A DNA stretch of 64,000 nucleotides from Phragmites australis (taxonomy: Eukaryota; Streptophyta; Magnoliopsida; Poales; Poaceae): contig NC_084935.1 in the NCBI RefSeq assembly GCF_958298935.1, forward strand, positions 9,978,501-10,042,500, written 5' to 3'. The number at the start of each line of letters is the position of its first letter. Within the stretch, counting starts at the first letter, position 1. Shown here piece by piece: positions 11,990-22,439 of the stretch. The notes beneath the pieces are model-generated. The model did no database searches, was not told the DNA's origin, and saw only the letters and a program-made list of their open reading frames with translations. The translations under genes and the position numbers were made by a program.

Positions 11990-13946
11990 TTCCTCGCATG
12001 ATCCAGTTATAAACCTCTGCAAGATTTGTAGTCATTACTCCATACCTTGCACCACCACTGTCGTACAACAGAGCCTATTTTTCATTTGGCTCATTATGTA
12101 TCTACTGTGAGAAGCTCCGAATAGATGAGCCTGATCTCCTTACAATCTGCGGAATATCGGTTGGAAGAGGTCCGAGAGCTATTGGTTCATCACCGTTAGG
12201 TGCAGCCTCCGCAGTTTGTTTTAGAGTCAGTTCATCAAGTCTTGCCCATAGAGCATTGAACTTCCGTTGCTGGTTTTGACTGCACAACTTCTTGAAAAGC
12301 TTCATTAACTCTTTGTTTTTAAACTGTCTGTAGAAGTTTGTACCCATATGGCGCATGCACCACCTGCTTTTGAGGTCGGGCCACTATGCTGCTACACTCC
12401 GTCGAACGCTACCATGTTGCATATCCAGCAAAGCCTGCAACAATCTTGCATGTCTATCATGAATGAGACACACATCTGGTCGGTCAAGAACAATTGCATG
12501 TTTAACCCGCTCTAAGAACCAATACCAGCTGTCCCCGTTCTCACTCTCCACGAAAGCAAACCCTAGTGGCAGGACTTGGTTGTTACCGTCGACCCCAATT
12601 GCAGACAATATTTGCCCTTTGTACTTCCCAGTCAGGAATGTTCCATCTAGGCATATGATGGGTCGGCAATATCGAAATGCTTTGATAGTTACAGCGAATG
12701 CAAAGAAAGCACACTGCAACACTCTTTTTCCGCTGTACTCCACATTAGTAGAGGGGTAATGCTTGATATCATAGTAGCTGCCTGGGTTTCTTCCACAAAT
12801 TGTGGCTAATTGACGAGGTAGATTGTGATATGAATCTTCATATGTTCCGAACCTCATCTCAATAGCCTTTTGTTTCGCCCTCCATACCTTCGCATAGTTT
12901 ATTGTGTACTGGAACCTTTGGTCAATAGCACAGATTATTGATCATGGCTCATACCTTAGGTTGTCCATAATCTCCCCATACATAACATTTGCAATGAAAG
13001 CAGAAGACAGGTTCCGGTGGACGAACTCTATTTCCTCAACGTGACAATTATGTTCCTTAACTATTGAGCACTGCCAGTAGTCTACCCATTTATCTCTGAA
13101 TGCGTGCACCCGCCAAGGACATTGTGGCACCAAACACTTCACATCGTACTCCCTTTTACTGGATTTAATAACCTTGAATTGCCTCCGAAGAGACAACGAC
13201 CAGAATTTCACTGCATCAATAACTGCCTCTTTTGTATGGTACATAGCACCCTGTGACACCTCGTTCTCATGGTACTACCATGGTGTCCGGTCAGCCTCGC
13301 TAACCACCAGCTTCAAAAATTCATGATCCCTCCACTCTGCAGGAACTGGAGCATTACCCTCCTCGTCAGACGAATCCCCATCGGCAAGGCCTTCCTCTAA
13401 CTCTTCATCCTCCAAATCCATATCTTCAATGATACTAGGGATGTGCTCCCCTTCATTAGCTGCACCCATCGGTTGCAGCTCTGGAATATCACCAACATCC
13501 TCCCTGGACCCGACATTAGCCGCCTCTGATTCATCTTCCACTGCCTCACTTGGTCCTGCTACTGCTTCCGCAGAGTTCACCTCCGTTTGATCTTTCAGGT
13601 ACGCCTCAGCTAACAAAACAAGCGGCAGGCCACGTTCACAACATATATCTATATACTGCCTCCAAGTTGATGTAGCTTCAATGGGAACAAGCTCACCAAA
13701 GTATCCATGACTAGCACGGCTGAGGACAGCTTTCAACTTCAGCTCATGTTGCTGCGGATCCAGTTGGAAAAACCGCATGAGCCATTTGCACACACCCACA
13801 ATGGTCCTCTCATTAGCTTTACTAAGACCCTTCATGACATGACGAAATCCAAATAGATCTACACCGTTAGGACTGTACCTAATTTCACCCTCACCATAAT
13901 ATATCTGAAAAATTAATTTATCTGCCATCCCTGGAAACACCCGCAA
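11990..13946 (-). pseudogene. mudrA-type MULE transposase, decayed by in-frame stops
   Basis: One continuous minus-strand frame runs from ATG at 13946 to about 11990. The N-terminal region (13946-13275) is acidic and contains IYYGEGEIRYSPNGVDL. The MuDR-type DNA-binding region follows (KFWSLSLRRQFKVIKSSKRE, CPWRVHAFRD). The MULE transposase core is at 12857-12384, with catalytic-type Asp in ICLDGTFLTG and again in CLIHDRHARL. The C-terminal part has GARYGVMTTNLAEVYNWIMRG. Five in-frame stops interrupt it (13277-13275 TAG, 12944-12942 TGA, 12386-12384 TAG, 12104-12102 TAG, and TAG nine codons further on) with the frame otherwise intact. The usual C-terminal zinc knuckle is not visible; sequence passes straight into the PMD gene. 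Confidence 0.9.
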
Positions 13947-14401
13947 ACATAACCAATGTTAAGACAATAAACTATATTTCTAATTATCGGATAAAATTAT
14001 TTCTAAATGCTACATCCTAGGTTCGCAAATTATCATATACTGCGACCTCTACGTCTACAGGTACAACCCCAATATAGTAAAAATAATATACTAAAAATAA
14101 TATTCTACATTGCACTGCTATCGTACAATTTTCTAAGTAAATTTGACAATTTTCTAAACCCTAGGTCATACATGTCTAAAACCTATGTCATATACTACTA
14201 CTGCACTAATTAACAACAACAAAAAGGAAAAAAAAGACTTACCCAAAATTAATCTTCAAATCCGCGGCTCAAATACAGCAGGGCTTCGCCGACCTCTCTT
14301 CCTCCCCTCTCCTCTCCTCTCTTCTCCTCCCTCTTCTCAACTTTTTCTTTTATCTGAATAAAATGACATTTTGGGCTATTTTTGGCCCCTTTTATAGGAG
14401 A

Positions 14402-14600
14402 GGCCGGGTGGGGGGGGGGGGGCGGCAGCCGAGTGCGGCGGGCGGGGAGGCCCCTTACCGCCCCCTGAGAGGGCGGTAAGGACCACTACCCGTCCCCTTA
14501 GGGAGCGGTAAGGGAAGTGGCTCGGGCGGGCATGCCGTACCCGCCCTCTGAGGGGGCGGTTAGGCCTGCCGCCCTCTCAGAGAGCTGCAAGCGCCTAGTT
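14402..14600. repeat. GC-rich inverted motifs next to the right terminal repeat of MULE-1
   Basis: A short G run is followed by several near-palindromes of the form cttaccgccccctgagaggg and its reverse. Related ccctctcagggg motifs occur inside the left terminal repeat (8665-8685). These are probably subterminal repeats of the element; protein binding is not shown. Confidence 0.5.
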
Positions 14601-14673
14601 TTGCAATTTCTCCTGCGGAGAATCTATTTATTTAATTTTTTAATCAAAAAAATAAAAAAAATAAAAAAAACTC

Positions 14674-14682
14674 GTAATGGTG
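14674..14682. repeat. Target-site duplication of MULE-1, right copy
   Basis: gtaatggtg, directly outside the right terminal repeat. The C-to-T difference from the left copy fits post-insertion deamination. Confidence 0.85.
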
Positions 14683-15299
14683 TACCCAGTGGGGGAGCGT
14701 GTGGCTGGGCCAGAGAAGCGCGCAGTTCATGGGCCAGACGAGGGAGCAGTCCATCGTCCCCGGTTGGGCGCAACGTGTCTCGACCGGAGGGTGCGCCTGC
14801 ATGGGCTTAGACTCCGTCTCGCCAGGTGGAAAGAAGAAGAAATATTTGTAAAAATATATACCTATTTCAAAAAATAGTATGAATACCTTATCGTTGCCTG
14901 CTGGATGGGCGACACCTTAACTTGGCAGGCTAGTATGGCAACACGTCAAGATGTCGCTCGTTTGATGGCTGAAACCTTCCTGCTGCCCTACCAACGGGTG
15001 ACATCTTGCGGAATTAGGATTTTTGCCTCATATAGCTTTGGTTTTTGGCAGAATAAGTGTCATTCGTATATCGTCATTCGTTGTTGTCGATGTATTTTAA
15101 AGTCCATTGCCATTCAATATTTTTAAGATATTTTTTATACGTGGAATTCACAGAAAATGAAGGTTGAATATGATGATTTTAATTGGGCTGCAACATATAT
15201 AGTGGTATGTGCAGTGCACGATCATTCAACCTATCCATGTACTGCTTCAAAACCTAACATACTTTAGGGAATGTAAACAACATGAGTACAATATCTAGT

Positions 15300-15860
15300 C
15301 TACTGAGTGCAATATGGGTACTTTCCCTTCTTCGCTGCTTCTGATCCTGCCTCACATGCCCAACATGCCCTCTCGCACTTCCTCTCCATCTCCGCCTCGC
15401 GAGTCTCCTCCATCATGCGGTTATGTTCCATCCATCATCTTCTGTTGGTCCTCCTGAATATGTTTGCATGTAGCCTCCATCCTCTCGTCAGCTTTCATTT
15501 TATAGAAGCGTCTCTAAGTGGCTTGGTGCTAAGTGTGTAGGAGAAACACATCTGCTTGTGACTACTCAGTATCCAACTATTGTAAGAAGTCACAAGTCAC
15601 ATAGTGGTGGCGAAACTACAACATAGACTAAATGTTCAATGGTAAATCTTAGTTGTACTTGGAGTAGTTTGGCCAGAAGTGTTTACCTAGCAGCGGTAAC
15701 CAACATTGGTGCTTCCCTGAGGTGAATCATACTTTGTAGTTCTGGCACATGAAGAATCATCTTTTGTATGTGTCAGAGAACTCAAAAGACTTCATCACCA
15801 TATAAATATCTCCACACCAGCATATGGGCACTTTGACCCCAATAGGCATAGTATTTGGTA
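15300..15860 (-). pseudogene. Degenerate copy of the MULE zinc-finger/coiled-coil accessory gene
   Basis: Plus-strand 15300-15430 aligns by eye with 8985-9100 of MULE-1 (gagtgca, tactttcccttt, ctcgcacttcctctc versus ctcccgcttcctttc), the end of the coiled-coil exon. Positions 15720-15830 align with 9400-9540, the Cys-rich exon (ttctggcacatgaagaa versus ttggcacatatgaagaa). The reading frame is lost. Confidence 0.5.
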
Positions 15861-16075
15861 AGTATTTCTTGAGGAAAGGATCGGACACTATTGTAGTAGG
15901 AGTTATGGAGCTTGAGGCTAGTGGTTGGTTCTATATGTGGCCAGGAGATCATCTATTTACATTGTGGTTTCGTGCTGGTGCATGGACTAAGTCCATGAGA
16001 ATTGAACCTGGAAAAGCAACTGATTCCACTGTAAGAAGTGGTCATGTGAACTGAAAATGCTAATTTTTGAAAAAA

Positions 16076-16195
16076 CTACTTCTGAAAAGGTTAGGTTTGA
16101 AAAGGTTACTTCTAAAAAGGCTAGTTCTGAAAAGGCTGAGTTTAAAAAGGCTACTTCTAAATGGGCTAGTTCTAAAAAGGCTAGATCTGAAAAGA
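16076..16195. repeat. Eight tandem 15 bp repeats in MULE-2
   Basis: Units of the form ctagttctgaaaagg repeat eight times without spacers. On the minus strand they keep an open frame with pentapeptides such as FSELA, FLEVA, FLEVT and FSNLT. The pattern is obvious by eye; expression is unknown. Confidence 0.85.
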
Positions 16196-16461
16196 TTGTG
16201 CTTGAATCGAGTACAAGTTTATTAATGTGATGAGTTCTAGTACAAGCCATCAATTTTATTAGCACTGTTAGATGTCTATGGGTAATACAAAGTTCACGAT
16301 AATATTACATTGATGCTTATAGAAAAAGGCTTCTACTGGGTGGACCAGGGATGCCTCCCCCTTCTTTGACGTTCTGCTTTGCACTCAGCCTCTTCTTTTT
16401 GACGTAAGAGCACTTCTCACCTTTGTAGTTCTTCCTCACGGCGTTGAAGCTCGGCTTCCTA

Positions 16462-16976
16462 ACTCCTTAGAATTTCATGTCAGAGACGATGTTCCTCCTC
16501 ACATCTATGAAGTTCCTCGGCATGTCGCTTGTGTTCTTGTTCTCGATATTGATGTTCTTGTTGGCGCTTGTGCCATGTCTCCTGCCGCAGCCATGCTTTC
16601 TCCATCCTAATCTCATATTCACGTTTAATTTCAGTCTCTCTGATGTAGCCCCATTATATGGTGTCCTAACAAGGTCGATCCATTCCTTAAAATGATATGG
16701 CTTAGGATAATAAACCTGACTCCTTAGAATTTCATGTTAGAGACGGTGTTCCTCCTCACGCCTATGAAGTTCCTTGGCATGTTGCTTGTGTTCTTGTTCT
16801 CGGTGTTGATGTTCTTGTTGGCGCTCATGCCGTGTCTCCTTTCACAGCCGTGCTTCCTCCATCCTAATCTCATATTCACGTTTGATTTCAGTCTCTATGA
16901 TGTAGCCCCCATTATATGGTGTCCTGACAAGGTCAATCCATTCCTTAAAATGACATGGCTTAGGATAATAAACTTG
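16462..16976. repeat. Tandem duplication of a 257 bp unit in MULE-2
   Basis: Copy 1 (16462-16718) and copy 2 (16719-16976) both run from actccttagaatttcatgt to gcttaggataataaac, with scattered substitutions and small indels. The minus strand of each is rich in Glu, Arg, Gln and His codons, as expected for the coiled-coil part of the accessory gene, but stops interrupt it. Confidence 0.85.
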
Positions 16977-17907
16977 GCGTTAGAAGTGTTATGCGCAATA
17001 TATAGTTTAGAGGTGTGAACATAGGGCAAAAGAGGGACGCGCCATGAAATCGTCATCAAGCTCCGGACTCATGAAGAACCTCCTACCAAAAGTCTTGACC
17101 TTGAAGAACATTGACATTCGAGCTCAGTCGCTACACCTGCACAATGGACGCTCATGCCATTATTGAACTCCCATGGGGTGGTTCCTCCAGGAATCCATGA
17201 CGACATGTTTTGAGATGGCACAAGTAACCAATTAGCATGCGAAAGGAAGGAATGTGCAATAGAAAAATAGTTGCAGATTTATGCATATTTCTTATGTCAT
17301 TTTTATGTTGCTTTGAGGATTCATTTCGGTTGGACAAGTAATTTTACATGGTGTCATATATTCATGAGAAGCATAGCGATATGCCAAATCCTTTCATATG
17401 AAAAGACAATTCCTATGACGCAACAAAAACAATTACTGTGCTGTAAAAGGAGCTATGTTGGTAGCACGTATCTATAAAAAGCTCATGTATCTTCAAACTG
17501 AACCTATAGCGATCAATAGAGCTAGGGTGTGCGGTACCGTTTATATACTACAAAGGTGTTGCTCATTCAATGGACGATACCTTTACAGTGGGCCCGCGGG
17601 GGCGTGCATCGATGCTCATATCGCCCGTTGGATGGCTGACATGCAAGGTATCGCCCATCCAATGGGCCACACCTTGAAGTGGCACCCAGGTCTATATGAG
17701 TATTTAATTTCCTCCCGTTTGACCATGGGGCCCACAAGGTGTCGCTCATCCAATTGACGACACCTTGCTGTCGCCCATCTAACGTGTGGCGTAGGCTATT
17801 CGTGTCATTTTTTTTTTTGAAATGGGCATGTATTTTTGCAAATATTGAAAATATATAAAAAAAAATCGAAAGACGAAAGATGTCGCTATGAGTCTGCATA
17901 GAAAAAG

Positions 17908-18219
17908 GGAAATTCAAATATATGTCATTATAAATATCACAGTTTTGAAATACGCCATTACAAATATAGCATTTGGAAACATGCCATTTTAAATGTCTTG
18001 AAATTAGATCTATGCCATTACGAATCTCCTGAAATTAGATCTATGCCATTATAAATCTCCTAAAATTGGATCCATGCCATTACAAATCTCCTAAAATTGG
18101 ATTCATGCCATATGAAATGTGCCTAGAGACTAAGGTGATGGCATGGATCCGATTTAAATAGATTTGTAATTGTATATTTAAAACAATGATATTTATAATG
18201 ACATATATCTAAATCTCCC
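17908..18219. mobile_element. MULE-type MITE with perfect 9 bp target duplication
   Basis: The inverted ends share atatatgtcattataaatat: left end ggaaattcaaatatatgtc, right end (reverse complement) gggagatttagatatatgtc. The 9 bp flanks tagaaaaag at 17899-17907 and 18220-18228 are identical. The length is 312 bp with no coding. Duplication length suggests a non-autonomous Mutator-like element. Internal 31 bp tandem repeats are listed separately. Confidence 0.85.
18008..18110. repeat. 31 bp tandem repeats inside the MITE
   Basis: Three full units and one partial unit of the type atctatgccattacgaatct plus cctgaaattag start at 18008, 18039, 18070 and 18101. A looser version of the same motif (gccattacaaata, gccattttaaatg) precedes them. 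Confidence 0.85.
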
Positions 18220-18439
18220 TAGAAAAAGACGAGAGCACGCTGAGATGTGATGACCTTTGACTGCCGCTGCGGTGGCTGACCAGAGACAAATGCGAGATCA
18301 GGGTCAACAACTACTCCGTGTGCTCTCCTCCTTGGACCCTCCCTCGATGCTCCAATCCACCCCTGCACGCACGCTGCACCGCTGGTGAGTTGCTTCCACA
18401 CCATCGCAACCACATCGTTATGCTAGTCTTAAGGGCCAG

Positions 18440-19094
18440 TGTTAGTTAATCCCCATCCGCAGCTGTGTTGGGCACTTGGTTCTCTATCAGCTTTCTCCAT
18501 TCGTGGCATTTTGGATGCTTGTTTCGCTATGAAAAGTTGTTTCTTTACCCAGAGGGGTGAATTTGTGGATGTCTTTGGGATTCCTACAAAGGTATTTGCT
18601 ATGATAATATGATTCCTTATCATATGAAATTGTTGGATTGATCTCAGTTGTTGAATCCTAACTAATTTCAAGTCTAAGGGGCTAGGCCCACACCCATACG
18701 CACCCTAATCGGGGGTGCAACAAACTTTGGGTTACGTCCTGTTCCGTGCAGCACAACAGATAAAAGGGGGGAGCCGACACCTCATGCGATTAAGATTCCC
18801 ATGAGGTTTGCCTCGCCCCAACATCCCACTAAACCCTAATCGATCATCAAGTGCATTGTTAACAGAGTGAATGCCGCCGCCATGACTACATTGAGCTCAC
18901 CACCGCCCCGGTGACCACGTCCACACCATCGACCCCTACGCACTGCACCAATACTGCAACGACTAGAAGCCGACGATCATCTTCACCAACCAAACTGATG
19001 ATCATTGATTTGATGACTTCTTGTAGCTCGGGTACGCACAAATGCTTCCGTATTATGGGTATTCAACTTCAGGGCTAGGCTATTAGATCTAACA
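18440..19094 (+). mobile_element. Candidate LTR with adjacent initiator-Met primer-binding site
   Basis: The sequence begins TGTTAG and ends CTAACA, perfectly inverted hexamers. Two bases later TGGTAACAGAGCC (19097-19109) resembles the common plant LTR-retrotransposon primer site TGGTATCAGAGCC complementary to initiator-Met tRNA. The size of 655 bp is normal for a plant LTR. No gag or pol signature follows and no second LTR was found, so this would be a truncated 5' end. A coincidental match cannot be excluded. Confidence 0.4.
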
Positions 19095-19109
19095 TTTGGT
19101 AACAGAGCC

Positions 19110-19960
19110 TATCTAGTGTAGATTGAATCCAATTTGGATTATTTTGTCTTGGGTCAAAACCATTAGCGCCATATAGTGATGTATTAAGCTTAACCAGTTC
19201 ATGTTTTAGTGTTGATTATTAGTGATTAGCCTTAATTGGTTTCTAATCAATGGTAATTAGCCTCAACTCACATTAATCAGGCCCAAATTAGTTATGGTTT
19301 AGCGCTTTTGTTGTAAATTAAGCATGTTTGGGCTCCAATTGATTCTTGTTAAGGTTCATTCATCTCAAATTGGACAATTTTTTTACTTATGTTCATGATT
19401 TATGATCAGTCAGTTCAATTGAGGCATAATAGGTCTTGCATTAGGCCTAACATGTGCATATTCATGTTGACCTTAGCTCAGGTTTTAGGGTTTTTTTTGT
19501 CTTGAATAAGGACAACTCGACTCGGTTTTTGCAATTTGGGACTTAGATGGGGTTAATCTAGCTCGGTTAACACATAGGAAAGGATTCATGTAAAATTCAA
19601 AACCCTAAAGCAAACCCTAAGTTCTCTAGCACCTGCATGTTCATGGTCATTGAGCATTCTTAGCTCAGGTTGTTGTAGTTTGTTAGTAGTTCTCAGCACA
19701 AAGTGCTCCTGTAATAGGCCATAAATTTCTTTGAACGATAGCAATACATGTGTGAGTTCAATCGCAATCCTCTTTTAGTAAAGGATCTAGTTATGTTAAA
19801 CTGTCTAGTGCCGCCAAGTACTACTTATATATACCTGAGACACATTGCATAATGGAATACATCTCAGGACAAACAACAACACGGGGAATAAACCCGGTTC
19901 TTTCTGATACTACAGCTACACTTGCTGCTTTTGCGCTGCATGCCTAGCTCAGGCACATGA
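19110..19960. other. No gene seen
   Basis: AT-rich sequence with no ORF above background and no recognised repeat. It may be remains of the retrotransposon whose LTR is proposed just upstream. Confidence 0.4.
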
Positions 19961-22268
19961 TGTAACGCCCTACTCTACGACTAACATATATTTTAGTCAA
20001 AAATTCAAAATATCGGTGGGACCTCCTCTGTATATTGAGGTATAACTGACTCAACAACATAGGCAATGACAATAAATATAATACATGAACATAAAATAAG
20101 TAGCAACAATGCTCCTTACGACTCGACCAAGCCGCACAACTCTTTACAACACATATGAAATTAAAAACTCCTTTACACCAGGAGCTTATCTCAAGCAGAG
20201 GCGTCAAATTCTTAGCTAAATTCGTAGTGATCTAGATTACAAACAGTGTGGGTCGTGTAATCTTCTAACCCCAAGTCTATTATGCTTGTCAAAACGACCT
20301 AAGCATACCTGTAAAAAAATAACAGGGTAAGATAAACTCAGCAAGTAACGGCTATAAGTATATACATATCTCACCTATAGTTTAAATAAAAACTGACTTG
20401 AAAGCAAAATGTTACTCTCGAAGATGGGCCAAGACATGGGAAATTAAAAAGTATTCTTCCACGTAGTACAATATCTGCTAATACAATCTCCCGTAATGTC
20501 TTAAAACAAAGACAATTCACAATGGTATAAAAAACATAATCAAATAAGGGTGTACAACCTTTTGACACAACGATTGCCAAATGAACACCCAAAATGCCCA
20601 TATATCATAGTACCAATTCTCTAGGGTTTCATATTCTTCAAATGGTATGGGAATATATGAATGCCACGATGCAACTCCATTTGAGAGTTTAATCATGCAA
20701 CTCCATGTACCTGTACGAGTTACGGCATGATGGCGGTGACTAGCCTTTATCTCCATATGATATGCATTTGTATGCATACGATAACGAAATTTAAAAGCCA
20801 TTCCCATAACGCCATGATCATCACAAATTTGAGGTTTATGCGAAAAGCATGAATAATGCTTATGAGATGGTATGGTTGCAACATGATGCATATGATTAAT
20901 CAATTATCATACACCAATAAGCGAGTGCATCATATATTCTAAAATAAAACATAGGTAAATATCAGTCGACACACTTCAACTTACTACGATAATTTATATA
21001 ACAGAATAGATAAAGATTAGCGCCATCATAAATGCATTCTCATGAGCTACAAAACACCGATACGCCCCTGATCGAGCGTATCCATATCGGATACGGTATC
21101 CGATATGGATATGGCTTTGATATGGCTAGGATACGTATCTGTCGCATATCAGGAAAAAAAGAAAAAAGAAAAATTGGATACGTGCTGGATACTTGGGCGA
21201 TACATCTTCGATACAGCACAGCCCAAGTCGTCAGGGTCCCTTTTGTCCTCCGGCCATCTTCGCATTCGGTACCAGGGCCACTACGGTGGCATGCAGTGGG
21301 GCTAATCCCCTCTTGTCTCCAGCAGCAACCACCTCCTCTGATGTGGTCCCACCACCCGACTTCACCCCTGCAACAGGTCGCCTCACGAACCCTTCCTTCG
21401 CATCGACCACGCCGGTAGCGCCGCCAGTGATGGCGGCGGCCTCCTCCTCTTCCACCAAAGAGGACCTCATGGAGGTCGCTTCGGCCACTCCATCGCCGAC
21501 GCCGCCTCGCTGCCTCAACCGCACGGCGACGCTAGTAGCCAATCGACACCCCGACCTTCGTCGGCTCCATTGGATCCTGGAGGCCCTCGGCCTCCCTGCG
21601 GGCTTCATCTAGGCGCGCCTCCGCGCGCGTGGGAGGGCAGCAGCCCTCCCTCTCCTGGCACCGATGGCGTCCCTCTCCGATGCCGCTCCTCGGAGCGACG
21701 GATCGCCAACAGCGGCAGCGGTGGTTGTGGGTGCGGCGGTTAGGGCCCCAAACCCTAACCGTCCCCACTCTCTCCCTTTATATGGTGTGGGGAGGGAGAG
21801 CGGGCCCAAAGGCCGCCTAGGCCTTAGCCCAGGTTGGCTTGGCCTGTTTAGGCCAGAAAAGAAAAAAAAACAAAAAAATTTGAAAGCATTGGATTTTATT
21901 TAGCCTTGACTGTTGACTACTTGGATCATTGGATTGGCTGTTGGAAAAGGGAGAAGAAATAGCACAAGACCAAGGTAACTTGTTCATGCTATTATAGTTT
22001 ATGTGCACTATATTACTTTTTTTTTTAAAAGTAAAATGTATCAGCGTATTGGGTTTTTTTTTAGAAAATAGCGTATCTGCGTATCCATATCGGTGCTACA
22101 TAGCTCATGAGTAAATTATCGACCACCGAATAGTACCAAAGGCACCTACAAATGCAAACTAAGTTATTTCTCTTAATAAATGTACACTCCATTTTAATTA
22201 ATTTAAAAGAATGTAAGACATGAATTTAAATAAAGCATTAGTCACATCTCCATGTTACTTGCCTTGTT
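19961..22268 (-). mobile_element. Partial gypsy-type LTR, same family style as the two solo LTRs, split by a DNA transposon
   Basis: Begins tgtaacgccc and has landmarks of the solo LTRs at 32143 and 41916 at similar offsets: aactcagcaag about 375 bp in, and a cttgcctt segment near 22257. After removing the 21047-22103 insertion it runs about 1.2 kb, then stops resembling them just before the methyltransferase pseudogene. No terminus ending ttaca or second target-duplication copy was found, so it is truncated or rearranged. Strand follows the TATA-like boxes of the two complete LTRs. Confidence 0.5.
21047..22103. mobile_element. 1.06 kb DNA transposon with 8 bp palindromic target duplication
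   Basis: Flanked by ctcatgag at 21039-21046 and 22104-22111. Ends read inward are ctacaaaacaccgata and ctatgtagcaccgata, with gcgtatccatatcgg-type motifs subterminal on both sides. The interior 21190-21830 is much more GC-rich than its surroundings and keeps open frames without a recognised domain, so it may be captured host sequence. The 8 bp duplication favours hAT, but the ends also resemble MULE-type gatacg repeats. Superfamily is left open. Confidence 0.65.
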
Positions 22269-22439
22269 TCAATGGCGGTGGAGGGGGCCTGTCTAAACAC
22301 TATAGGAGATATCACCACCTCATAGTCCAGGAAATCATTCAATCTTTTACCGGGATGAGACGTTGGATGACTTTGATTATATAAGCTGAGAAGTACAAAA
22401 ACTTGGGAGGGCCTTTATACATGGTGAAAAAAGAGCACA

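Larger units (their letters stand above)
8587..14673 (-). mobile_element. MULE-1: 6.1 kb Mutator-like element with mudrA, PMD and accessory genes
   Basis: Both ends begin GAGTTTTTT read inward. They share about 100 bp of inverted repeat (8587-8690 and 14570-14673), including aattaaataaatagatt, ggagaaattg and aactaggcgct. Flanks gtaacggtg (8578-8586) and gtaatggtg (14674-14682) match at 8 of 9 positions, the 9 bp target duplication expected of Mutator-like elements. Genes read on the minus strand in the order mudrA (13946-11990), PMD gene (11950-10041) and zinc-finger/coiled-coil gene (9577-8981). All carry nonsense codons or frameshifts, so the element looks non-autonomous today. Near the right end (14400-14600) are several ccgccctctgagggcgg-type inverted motifs. 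Confidence 0.9.
14842..17866. mobile_element. MULE-2: degenerate Mutator-like element next to MULE-1
   Basis: The left end (14842 onward: aatatttgtaaaaatata, then ctatttcaaaaaa, then gatgggcgacacc) matches the reverse complement of 17866-17760 (aatatttgcaaaaataca, ccatttcaaaaaa, gatgggcgaca). This gives terminal inverted repeats of roughly 80-100 bp. The interior holds a diverged copy of the accessory gene seen in MULE-1 and no recognisable transposase. I found no convincing target duplication, so the outer limits may be off by tens of bases. Confidence 0.6.

Noticed and set aside
18008..18110. CRISPR-like spaced repeats
   Set aside because: Units are contiguous 31 bp tandem repeats inside a MITE in plant nuclear DNA.
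19097..19109. tRNA-like sequence tggtaacagagcc
   Set aside because: Too short for a tRNA gene and without cloverleaf; better read as a retrotransposon primer site.
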